64,000 nucleotides of DNA from Sweltsa coloradensis (Eukaryota; Arthropoda; Insecta; Plecoptera; Chloroperlidae): the NCBI GenBank assembly GCA_024449915.1, contig JAMZAV010000056.1, forward strand, positions 496,001 through 560,000. Reading direction: 5' to 3'. The notes beneath the pieces were generated by a model. It was not told the DNA's origin. It did not search any database and worked only from the letters and a program-made list of their open reading frames with translations. A program made the translations under genes and the position numbers. Positions 1 through 11,000 of the stretch are shown piece by piece; within the stretch, counting starts at the first letter, position 1; every line of letters begins with the position of its first letter.

Positions 1-1194
1 GCACACTGCCAAAATAAATACATGCCCAAAATATAATTACTTATTTAACATTTATTTAAGAAATGTTGGTTTAATTTACAGATTAATTTACAGAACACTT
101 TTAATTCTGTCACTTCCCTTGTTTGCTATTGGTAACCGTGCTGGTCCGAGTATTTTACTCTTGTACCGGTACCCTAGGTCTTTTTCCTTTCTTTGTAGGT
201 AGATCTTTTGTATCTTAATGCACCGGTATTGAATACTCTTGTACCTTGGCATACGTTTTTGTACATTATTTGTAATTCTGTTTGTATTGGGGTAAGTTTC
301 TATTAGTTCGACGAGATATAATGTAGGTACTGATGTGATGTACCTGATGTATCAAAATAAACTGGAAAAAACTTCGTGTGTAGGCACTAAATTAATTTTT
401 ATAACGGAAATAAATAAATATATAATTGAATATATTTCAAGCAACAGGCAAACCGTTGCACTGATAGAGTGATCAAGACCTCGTTTGGCCGGAACAGTTT
501 CGACATTTTTCGTGTTGTACCGACCGAGTCTAAAGGTTCGTTTTCTTGTCCTGCACTGCCGTCGCTGGTGCAAGTTGTAGAACACCAACACGTTATTCTG
601 TCCCCGTGCAACTTACACTGCGGCGTTATTTTGTCCAGTGTAAACTTACATTTTACCGCGGTGTAACACCAGCTCCAGAGGTGAGTTGTGCGGTGGTAGT
701 GAAGTGAGAAGATGGCGGCAACTTAAATTGAACTGTGTTTTAACGTAATGTCAACATTTCTTCTAGGCTTATACCAGAAATAATATTGTTTTATACATTA
801 CTTATTTCATACAAACGTAAATAGAAATCAAAATTGTACATAATTATTTAACTGATCAAATGATGCTACACCAAAGCGTTTTTTGTCTTGCTGTAGTGCT
901 ACTACACTAACGACGTTTTCCGGTCTACACCCTACACCAGCACCACAGAAAAGTGCAGGACAAAAAACGAACCTTAATTTAAATGTTTCTACCTATATAT
1001 GTATGTATCTACCAGATCCTGGCTGCAGTTGTCAACCAAGTTGGGTTCCCTTACCAAAACCCGTTTATGTAAGCATTGATCTCAGTTATCATTTATGGCT
1101 ACAGTACTGCTAGGGTGCAATGAAGTCAGAATTTATTAATTCAACTCTCAACTGTCAACTCTCAATTCCATTCCAACTCGCAACCTTCTCGTGG
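1..1194. other. AT-rich stretch without recognisable gene
   Basis: I see no coding exon, RNA gene or complete mobile element here. Short open frames on both strands have no recognisable motif and no convincing splice signals. A slightly GC-richer island at about 470-720 contains two related short segments (around 597-620 and 640-660) but no promoter or gene can be supported. Confidence 0.5.
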
Positions 1195-1518
1195 TTTGGC
1201 CCGTGATTAGGGGAGTTCTTCTCCCTGAAACTAATGGCGAGCTCTGGGTCGTCGTCGGGAACTTTCCCCTTCCCTTTGACTACCTCCCCGATGGCGACGA
1301 CAATGACAACACGGACGGATGATGACACAGACGAAGAAGACCACGACGTGGGGGAACCCCTGCCCTCCCCATACAGCTTGTGGCTGGTTCTGACCAGCAC
1401 AGGCCTGTCCACCCCTTGTCCCCCAGCGTCACCCCTTACGCCCCTCCCTTCGTCTCGATTAGCCAAGTTGCATAAATATGAGACGTTAAGCAATATCCCA
1501 ATCAATCAATCAATTTAA
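1195..1518 (+). repeat. SINE-like element, GAC-rich body with 5S-SINE-type tail
   Basis: The body (about 1230-1430) is the GAC/GTC-rich segment found in the SINE-C copies, including the conserved stretch GTGGCTGGTTCTGACCAGCA at about 1380. It then switches to the tail CGTCTCGATTAGCC...ATGAGACGTTAAGCAAT ending in CAAT repeats, which also ends the 5S-derived SINE at 61231-61654. A second copy lies in inverse orientation at 4213-4490. The open frame across it is a by-product of the low-stop GAC-rich sequence. Confidence 0.7.
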
Positions 1519-1789
1519 TTATCTACTAAATTGACAAAATAAGTTCAATAAATAAAATAAAAACCAGTATTTAAATATAATATGTAACTGATTGATCACA
1601 AGCTTACAATAATTGTTTGGTTAATGTAGGCCTAGTTAGCAGTAAATACTCCCTACCTCTCAGATTTAAGTGACACCAGTCAACCAAAACCGTTTCAAAC
1701 AACAAGTCAAAATACAAGGTTAAGTTTGATCACGTACATCTACACGAATTTAAAGATTGCTGCCTTACATTTGTGAAAATAAAATTTCC

Positions 1790-2155
1790 TGTTTTGTAAT
1801 TGTAGATTTGGAAAGTTTTGTAATTTTGTACATTTTGTAAATTTGGTGAATTTGTTAAATTTGTTCAATTAGAAAATTTATCATTTCGTTAATTTAAATA
1901 TTTTTATATTTTGTTAGTTGGTAAATTTGATGAATTTGTTAATTTTTTAAATTTATCATTTTGTTGATTTGTAAATTGAGTATTTTGTGGAATTTGTGAA
2001 ATTTGTAAATATATCATTTTGTTAAGAATTTGCAAATTTGGTATTTTGTTAATTTGTCACTTTGGTGAATTTGGTGAAATTTGTTAAATATGTCAATTTA
2101 TCAAATTGTTAATTTGTAAATTTGGTATTGTAAATTAATATTTTTGTATCTTGTG
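1790..2155. repeat. Degenerate AT-rich minisatellite
   Basis: About 20 imperfect short units built on TTTGTAAATTTGGTAATTTG-like words run through this segment, with unit length drifting between about 9 and 20 bases. It carries no coding signal. Confidence 0.6.
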
Positions 2156-2966
2156 ATGTGTTGTATTTAAAAAGCTTTATTTGCTTAATAAAGAATGATA
2201 ATGATAATCAGTTAAACTTTAATTACCAGAGATGTGATCAGAAGGTGCAGGTGAATCTTTCCTGCCTCTGACGTTCCGGTGTTTGGGAACTGGAGTTGTG
2301 GTTCGCTTCATCCTCGTGTGTACGGAAGAGTTGGGAGGTTAGCTGAAGGTGTTGGCCTTCTTGGATTCTTGTTTGGATTGCAGTAGTCGCCTTTAGATGT
2401 TCTGGCAGCTGGCTTGAATAGAATTATACAAAATAAAATAAATTATTTTATTAACCCATAACATTTTTTTTAAATTTTGTCTTAAAAGACAAATTTGATA
2501 AAATCTTTAAATATTTCCTACTAATTTAAGTTTTTCAATATAGTTATTGTAGGCCTAGGTTTAAACAGTTCCACCGTCTTCTAAATCCGGTATAAAAAAA
2601 ACATGACCCGAAAGGGACAAACATTTCACAAATTATCTTAATCTAACTAATATTTTGAATAAGATTAATGTCACATAATACATCACAAATATGTGAATGT
2701 GAAAAAATAGTGTATAAGGAAAATATTATTCTAGAAATCGTAATGTAATTGTAAGCTAATAACAAAAGAATGGTTAGAAAGTAATCTCATCACTTGTGCT
2801 CAAGTTTTCAAAATGTTTTAGAACATCTTGTTAGCTGTTGTCATCAAAACTTATCCCCATCATTCCCATGGTTAAAATTTCCTGATAATGCCTTTACAGG
2901 AAGCAAAGACTTCAATTTCTTTTACCATGAAAAAAAAAAGCTCGTTTTTTGTCTGTTTACTCTCTA
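2156..2966. other. AT-rich stretch without recognisable gene
   Basis: No exon-like or RNA-like sequence recognised. AT-rich intergenic DNA with one GC-richer patch at 2220-2420 that has no obvious open frame or known repeat signature. Confidence 0.5.
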
Positions 2967-3260
2967 CCAGGCAAACGGCATTATGCAATCTTGTTGAAAA
3001 TTGGCGGGAACCTTCGAAATCTCTGAACTTAGATCTGTCAAGTTTTTTGGTACAATCGAAGAAATATTTCTCATGCATATCGTACTTTTACGATTAAAAA
3101 AGGATATTTTCGTGATATTTGGCCCGCAACCAGGCAACTGCCTACTCCGATCTTGATGAAACTTTATGGGAAGGTTTAAAATTTCTGAACTTGGATGAGT
3201 TAAAATTTTAGGGACAATCAAAGAAATATTTCTCATATAAATCGTCCTTTTAGGGGCAAC
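2967..3260. repeat. Two-copy tandem repeat, unit about 159 bp
   Basis: A unit containing CCAGGCAA...GAAATATTTCTCAT...CGT.CTTTTA occurs at about 2967-3094 and again at about 3126-3253 with moderate divergence. The two copies account for the small open frames in this interval; no protein motif is visible. Confidence 0.6.
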
Positions 3261-3334
3261 AATAATCAACCATAAAGCTCATCCATCAACGCGACTGGTA
3301 AAAGCGTTAGCGAAGCAGCCAAGTTTCATACAAT

Positions 3335-3525
3335 TTGAAAGTAGAGCCTACCTAAATTAGAGTTGTACCGTACAATTACAACTGGGAGAACCTGTGGTCC
3401 AGGATCCGTCCTGCTGTCTGGAAGCTGGAGTAGGGACTCCCTCTGCATAGTTTGATGTTTGTGCGGATGTCTCTCGTTGTCCTTGATGTTCCAATGTCTG
3501 TTCTGGACCTGGACCAGAGACCATG
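3335..3525 (+). repeat. Dispersed repeat fragment, also at 15150-15340
   Basis: About 190 bp, starting GAAAGTAGAGCCTACCT and containing GTGGTCCAGGATCCGTCCTG, is repeated at 15150-15340 with roughly 90 percent identity by eye. It may be a fragment of a longer transposon, but neither copy retains ends or a readable domain. Confidence 0.6.
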
Positions 3526-3823
3526 GAGCTGAAATGAAGTTGTATCTTCAGAGATATGGGTGTTGCTATATTCTATTACTGCATCTTAAGCGGGAATAAT
3601 AGGTGTGCTATTGTATAGGAAGCAGAAAGTAGCCACTAGACAATCAATACCTATCTTCACCATCAAGAGAAGTATACATAGTCGCTCTTAGAAGATGTAG
3701 CATTCACCGTTTGCAGCAAGGTCTACGGCTGTGTTGCTTTATTATTCTTTTGCTGAAACTGAAGAGGGAATCTACCAGTAACAGGTGACCCTATTGTATA
3801 TAGGAACAGTGGAACAGTGGCGT

Positions 3824-3858
3824 ATCCAAGGGGGGGGCGGATAACCCCCCCCCCCCCT
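3824..3858. repeat. Short G-run / C-run pair
   Basis: A run of G is followed after a few bases by a run of C, so the segment can fold on itself. A further C run lies at 4197-4208. Confidence 0.7.
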
Positions 3859-3949
3859 TTGCAAAAGAAAAGTGTGAAAGTGAACCGTCGCAATGGAGAA
3901 TGTAGAATAACTGTTTTATCGCAAAACTTAAGGCAAATTACCATCTGAC

Positions 3950-4135
3950 CAAAAGAGGATTTTAGTAGATACAAATTTGGTTATTGCGATGCTTTAAAAC
4001 GCACAGATTTTCACCAAAATGACTTTGAAAGAGAAAACGTTTAGATTAAAAAACAGGATTTTAGTAGATAAAAAGTTGGTCAATGTGATGCTTTAAAACG
4101 CACAGATTTTTACCAAATAGACCTTGAAGGAGATA
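3950..4135. repeat. Two-copy tandem repeat, unit about 98 bp
   Basis: The word GGATTTTAGTAGATA is followed in both copies by GATGCTTTAAAACGCACAGA (about 3957 and 4055). The copies are diverged by substitutions and short indels. Confidence 0.6.
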
Positions 4136-4212
4136 ATTTTCCGCTGGCAAGCCCCCTGGACCCCCCACTTAGCCTTCTATAAATTAATTGGTTGATCCCC
4201 CCCCCCCCTTTA

Positions 4213-4490
4213 TGAATTCCTGATTGGATTGGATATTGCTTAACGTCTCATATTTATGCAGCTTGGCTAATCGAGACGAAGGGAGGGACGTAAGGGATGA
4301 CGTGGGGGGGACAAGGGGTGGACAGGCCTGTGCTGCTCAAAACCAGCCACAAGCATATGGGGAGGGCAGGGGTTCCCCCACGTCGTGGTCGTCTCCGTCT
4401 GTGTCATCATCCGTCCGTGTTGTCTTTGTCGTCGCCGTCGGGGAGGTAGTCAAAGGGAAGGGGTTCCCCGACGACGATGGATACGCCACT
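4213..4490 (-). repeat. SINE-like element, GAC-rich body with 5S-SINE-type tail (inverse copy)
   Basis: Read on the minus strand this matches the element at 1195-1518. The tail with ATATGAGACGTTAAGCAATAT lies at the left end, the conserved GGCTGGTT..GAGCAG core in the middle, and the GAC-rich body on the right. It lies upstream of the Ig gene promoter. Confidence 0.65.
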
Positions 4491-4772
4491 TTTTAGGAAG
4501 TAGCCATTAGACAAGCCGCACCTATCTTCACAATCAAGAGAGGAGCACAGTGTCTCTCTTAGACGATGTTGATACAGGTCAATTAAGTATTGACATGCAT
4601 AGTTTTGAAAACAATTCTTATAAAATACGTAATGTCATGCTAAAAACATTTCTCAAAATGTTGTTGTGACCTCTGGAACAGTTCATACTCGTGTTTGCCG
4701 CAACACTTGTGGCTCCCAGTCAGTCTTATCACTGACACTTTGACCTCTGAGCTGATCTCCTCACCCCACCCA

Positions 4773-5033
4773 GGGACTTTCATTTTGAGACGAACTTTGC
4801 AACAGAATCGACTCGGCGAGCGTGGATTGGTCTAATTACAAATAACACGTCGTGGCTGGACCGTGTGTTGGGTGTTTGCTATTGGACGACGGACATCTTG
4901 TGATTCTCTTCCTTCCAAGTCCCGAGACGTGGTGTTGCTCACGGCTGGTTGTATATAGCAACGACTGTTATCTCTCCCATCATTCTTAGCCCAGAGCTTC
5001 GTCTTCTCATCTTATAATATTATCTCTCTCAAC
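4773..5033 (+). promoter_or_regulatory. Core promoter and 5' leader of the Ig-domain gene
   Basis: A TATATA box at 4952-4957 lies about 77 nt upstream of the ATG at 5034, which would put transcription start near 4980-4985. Two inverse CCAAT boxes (ATTGG) lie at 4826-4830 and 4881-4885. A decamer GGGACTTTCA at 4773-4782 resembles an NF-kappaB/Rel site with one mismatch to the usual consensus. The segment is less AT-rich than the surrounding DNA. The TATA call is direct from sequence; factor binding is inference. Confidence 0.55.
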
Positions 5034-5085
5034 ATGTACACGTTGGCGTTCGTTTTGCTTTTAATGGCTGGACCCCAAGTTGTCC
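5034..5085 (+). CDS. Exon 1: signal peptide
   Basis: ATG at 5034 opens MYTLAFVLLLMAGPQVV, a typical short signal peptide with a Leu/Val core, ending at a consensus donor (C/GTAAGT at 5086). The exon ends in phase 1. This ATG is chosen because it is the first one downstream of the TATA box and directly gives a hydrophobic leader. Confidence 0.75.
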
Positions 5086-8000
5086 GTAAGTAACTCCTGC
5101 TGTTTCTGTTTTTAATTTCTGAATTATATTAAATATTTACAATCCCAACTATGGGAGTGGTTTCCAAATAACCAAATCGAGAAATCTAAATATTTTTTAT
5201 CAATTTTACATTTTTACAAATAAGTTACATAAACTAATTTAAAATGAAAAAACATTATGCTTTCTATCATGTAGTCCATTATGTGTGTAGTGTTGAAGTT
5301 TTATTTTTTCTAGGAGCACAACACAATGTCATAATAATCATTTTTCGTGGGAAGCCTGCCCTGGGTGCAATTCATGTCCCACTTCAGGTGTCTTATTATA
5401 TTCCCATACATAGGACAATTTGTGAAGGGATGTCCGAGGGCTGTTCAAATGGACTGAATCCCTTGTATTTGCATTAACGACTGAGGAAAACCTCAGAAAA
5501 AACTTCCTCAAGGATTGCCGGTCTCGACGGGATTTGAACCCGGAACTTCCCAAATCAGAGTCGCGCGCTTTACGCTCAAGCCAACACTGTCAGTAACAAC
5601 TTCATGTCAAAATATTACACATCTTTTTTTTGAAATTATATTATTTATAAATATAATGTTTCAGCATGGTAAGTTTATTAGCACAGGTCCAACTGCGAGA
5701 ACATTTTATTGCACAAAGCGGCCTTATGTTTAGACTTGCGTTTGGGAACTCTACACCCAGGTCTACACCCTGCTTGACTTGTATACTAATAAGCTTTAGA
5801 ATTGTGTTAATGTAATAAACTCCCCATACAGTAGTGATATCATCTGATTGTCGAGAAATACGCCCTCGCTGTAATCTGCACGAGGTAAATTATATTATAA
5901 TCAATGTATCGGTGGTCTGTGCAAAGGCATCAGATTTCTTGCAATGCTGTACCATGTATTCAGAACTCATAATAATTGAAACATTTCACAAGTTGGTTAG
6001 ACGCAGGATCGATTGGGCAGTGTTTATATGTCCGCCCGGCCAGTAGGGTACCCTGGTTCAATCAAGTGAAGTAAGTGTGGAGAAACATCTGTCTCACAAC
6101 CTCTGATGTCTTGTCAACAGGTGTCGCGACCTTCAGCCTCACCATCAGGCCAGACCACATGCGTGTTACCCATGTCGCCCAGACTGTCTCCTTCACCTGC
6201 TCATCTGATGTGGCCCTCGCCGGGTGTCAGGTTAGTAGTGCTTAGTTTGTGGTGGTACTCGGTTATATGCGTATCACTGCCATTTTCTTTTTAGAGGTCA
6301 TACGGCATATAACTGCCTTTTCCCCAGGTTGGTTGACTTAGCCGTTTTTCTACGTAGTTATACATTGCTATATAGTTGCAATTGCTGATTACCAGTGTTT
6401 TATTTCTGGAGTTTCCTTATTTTACCCCAAACAATCTCTTAAACTCACCAAATTAAATCTATGAAATAAAAAAAAAATCGAGGCAGGCTCCCGGACCCCT
6501 AATCTCATGTAGCGCCATTGCCAATCGTAATGTTGAAGGGAGAAATTTTAGTCATTTATGTTATCAATACTATCAGCCAAATTTACAGCCTGGAAAAATA
6601 CTGTTTTCAATCTGGAAAAGTTAGTGAATTTGGTAACCGAAAATTAATAGACACCCTTGAAGGGGGGGGGGGGTTGTTTTTGTACATCACAGATATAAAG
6701 TCACATGATACCTTACCATTACTTTTTTCAGTACAAATTAACCACTGGACAGTATGGCACGACAACCATGACAGCAGGTCCGCTGCTGGAGCTGAGCCGG
6801 GGGCCTCAGTCCCAGGCCGACCCTGCCCATCTGGTCAGCGGGCTAACAGGCTACAGCTACAGCGGCCGGGGTCTGGGGGCCGGGGACTGCGGGGTCTCGC
6901 TGCAGGTGGCCGGCGACAAGCATTTGATGGTTGCTTGTCGCGTCCGAGCCGAGAGCGGAGGCTGGAAGTACGCCTTGGGCGACATGTACGCTGAGAGTAA
7001 GTTGAACACATTCTGCGCACAGTATAGTACCTGTAACAACAAGGGATGTGAGAAACGTCCCCCCACTCTCACAACCACGACCACAGTAGAGACAGAGTAT
7101 CGGGCAGTCAAGTGGAACACGTACGTGGCTGGTTCATTATAAAAAAATGAAACTATATAACAGGTAGTAATGTTACAAATACAAATCATTGGACTTTTCA
7201 CTGTTATTTATTTAATATATTTTTATTTAAAAGGTGATATTTCGACTTCTTTAGAGAAGTCTTTTTCAAACAATTTAACAACTAAAAAAACACTACTTAC
7301 AAGACAAAAACATTTCCCAAAAAATTATAAATATGGCTGTATATTAGTACCAAATTATTAACCAACATTTTTATGAATAACAATAAAAATAACAAAAAGC
7401 AGAACATTAAATTGACAAGACTGTTTCAATTACATTTATTTAATTGAAATTTAATGTTCTGTTTTTTTTAGATTTTTTAATGTTATTCATAATTAATTGA
7501 CATGTTGCCAATTTACATTTATTTAATTTAAATGTAATGTTCTGTTTTTTTAACTGTAATTCATAAATTACTTTTTTGTTAATAATTTGGTACCTACTAA
7601 TACAAAGCCATATTTATAATTTTATGGGAAATGTTTTTGTCTTGTCTGTTGTGTTTTTTTAATTGTGAAATTGTTTGATAAAAACTTTTGTAAAGAAGTC
7701 GAAATTATACCTTTAAATAAAAATATGTTTTGTAAATAACAGTGAAAAGTCCAATGATTTGTATTTGTAAAGTGGCTGTTTCAATTTATGTTGTAGGTCA
7801 AGGGTCTTGTGTGGCAAAGCCAGGGCACCATGTGCAGCATCTCCCAAGTCCAGACTTAGTACGGGAGTTGATATATAATTCGGAAAACGTATATTGCACA
7901 AACTGGGTCTCAAACGGATAAGTTGAAACATGGAAAGAAACTTTTTCGAAAGTGGTAAAAACAAGTTTAATCCATCACCAATTTTACCTTATTTTCAACC

Positions 8001-11000
8001 GTTCTCGTCACACACCCTGTCCAAGGTGTTTTTCGATACGGGATCGACCCACTAAACTCGTTCGTGATAACCGTTTGGCTACCGCTACACCAATAGTGGT
8101 TCGAACGGAATACTTTTTTCTCCGCATTATTGGTCCTGATGAGAGATGGTTAAAAAATCGTTTTGGCTCACGTTAAGGCTCAAATTAGTCCAAGAACCGG
8201 TTTTTAACATTAAAATTTAAAAAATTTGTTTTAGCTCAAAACGGTTGACACCACCGTGGTTAGTCAGACGATTGCGTAGAAAATGGCACCAACCGTGCAA
8301 ACCTTGAAAAAATGCTATTTCAAGCCTAAAATTGAACCAAAACTAAATTTTCTGGATTAAAAAATACATTATCTCTGCATGATTGATAATGAGAAGAAGA
8401 AAGTTTTTCGGTCGTACCATTATCAGTGAAGCTGTTTAAAGAACGGTTTTTACCATGTCAAATCTAAGGGGTTTGTCCTAGCGCAAAACGCTTGACACTA
8501 GTATATTCAGACGTTACATCCCTCCCGAATCAAAAAACATCCCGGATGGGGTATGTGACACGAACAATTGAGAATTTTGTGGAAATGGTACCGGTTTGAA
8601 CCAGTTTTGAAGAAAGATTTTTCCACGTTTTAACTAAATTTTCCGACTGTCTCTCGGTGTGACTTGTTCCTTGTATCGCCTCGCCCGCATTAACTCTGTA
8701 CTTGACGAGACACCTCACACACAACATGCTGCAGGAGCCCCCCCCCCCCCCCCCCGCCCTCCCTAGGCTCGGTACTTGTTGTTCATGATGATCATGAGCC
8801 ACAAAGTGAGCCAAACAACAAATGTTCAAACCCCGGCCTTCTCTCACTCTGATATCAACGAGAAGTTTTCCTGGTCCGACATGGTTGCCTGGAGTGGAAC
8901 ACTAGACAGTCTTGACCCGTTCTAGTCTGAGTGACCACAACACTGAATGTGTTTCTTCCTCGTTACAGCCGCCTATGCACCCCTCTCAACCACCCTGACA
9001 ACACCGACAGAGCTGGTCGTACTCCCGGGCGGGGAGGCGAGGTTCCTGCTGAAGGCGGGGGAGTCGGTGATTGACTGCTTCTTGCACGCGCCCGGCGTGT
9101 CTGGCGTGCTCTACTTCACCGGTGGAGCCGGGTCTTCCCAGAGGACCGGCCGACATCGCTACCTCGGGGCCGGACTGGAGAGTGGAGAGTGTGGCCTCCT
9201 GCTGACCGGCGTCAGCGAGGCGGACAACGGACTGGTCAGAGGTTATACCTGGACCTCCACATTAAACTCTGACGGGAGATTCACTGCGCTAATCGTGGCA
9301 CGTGAGTGAAGTGTTTACTTATTAGGGTCGACAAGAATTATTAAGCACAACATTATCATTGTTTTGTATATTTTAATATCTGCAAGGAAAGTCAATTCAT
9401 ACAAAATTTAATTTTATTCCGTGTCTTGAGGCAACATCACCGGGAGCCAAAACCTATCAAAGTACATTTTTTGTGGGTTGAAGATTATAAAACTTGATTT
9501 TACAGGTATTGTAATATGATGAGGCTGAGCCAAGTTCGAGCCACACACACACAGCAAGTAAGTGTGGCTCGTTGGTCTTGTGGTTAATTATCTGCTTCCA
9601 ATGCAGAATGTTCAGGGTTCGATTCCCGCCAAAGTCAGAAGTTTTTTAACTTCTGATTTGGACTTAAGTCCATCAGTTCTTGTCTTAGGAGTTTGAAAAC
9701 AGTGATTTTGGAGCCGTCCTAGCAACGAAGCACATGATAAATTCAGAGTTGTTCTGAATCGGCTTTGTAGATTCTGGCGTTGATCCGCTGGTGTTCGCAC
9801 TGCCTTTACCACTGATTGCTATATTTCCTATTAAAAATATCGATCTTTGGTTGGTTATCGCTCACTCGTCGATTGTGTCGGTACCTACAGGATTGGTCTG
9901 GTTGCTTTGATTTACTGTCCTCCACTGAAAATCAGTTATGTAACTGAGTGGGTACTCACTAAATACAATTTATTTAACTAACCAGAGAAGCCAACGTAGC
10001 TTATAGTGTTGTATTTTTTCGTAACGATTTAGAAATACATGTCTCAGTGTTATTTTTAGTCATGCCATGTGATGCTTCAGGTCGCCCCACTGCACCAACT
10101 ATGAGCCTGGTCTACACGGGAGACAACGTCACGCCACCTGTGAGGTGCAGGAGAGTCGCCCTGTAGCCAAAATGTCCTGGGTCCTGGGTGACGCTGTCAT
10201 CCGCGAGGACGTTATCGACGACACCCAAGCCACGGCTCAGGACGAGTGGAGGTTCCCCTGGACGACGGGGTCTATCAAGCAGACCCTCACACTACAGCTG
10301 CAGCCCCAACACAACGGCAAGGAATTGAAGTGCGTGGTCTCACACGTCACCTTGTCCCAGCCACTGGAGAAACGGAGTTCTATCTCGTTTACAGGTTAGT
10401 TGCATTATCTGGTTTAATGCCTGATATAAATTTTCACTTTTATCTAACATACATCCATTAAAAACTATATGAATTGACAGCAATATCTTATAAAGGGACT
10501 TTTAAATGTTAAAAACTGCATTATTAAACGAGGGAGCGGAGCGACCGAGTGTCTCCATTCAACTCAAACGGCCCTCATTCTGTGATTCTGTCTGTCTGTC
10601 TGTACGTCGAAAATCAGCCGAACCGCTGAACAGATTGGGCTGAAATTTTAAACATACATCCGGTACGAGTTTACTGAGAACTGCTAACAAAATCAGCTAG
10701 ATCCATTGCGATTTAATCCTACAATAAATAAAAATGTGATTTTTTTAAATATCGATAGCATTTGTTTAGTAGCAGCTAGCGGGACGAGATCTACCTGGCT
10801 GACATGGCCCAGTGGTAAGCATACCCGTTTACTCGAACTTTTTTATATTTTTACACCCACATATTATTATTTTTTTATTTATTTATTTATTTTTTTTTTG
10901 AGGGGTGTTAAATGGGAAATAAAACTTAGATGAATTTGTTTTATCTTGGAAATTTGTTAATGTTTGACGCTAATACGTTTTGAACATGATTCGCATTTTA

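Noticed and set aside
1155..1518. Overlapping open frames of 94-116 codons on both strands, and their relatives at 4224 and 55337
   Set aside because: All fall in GAC-rich SINE bodies whose composition avoids stops.
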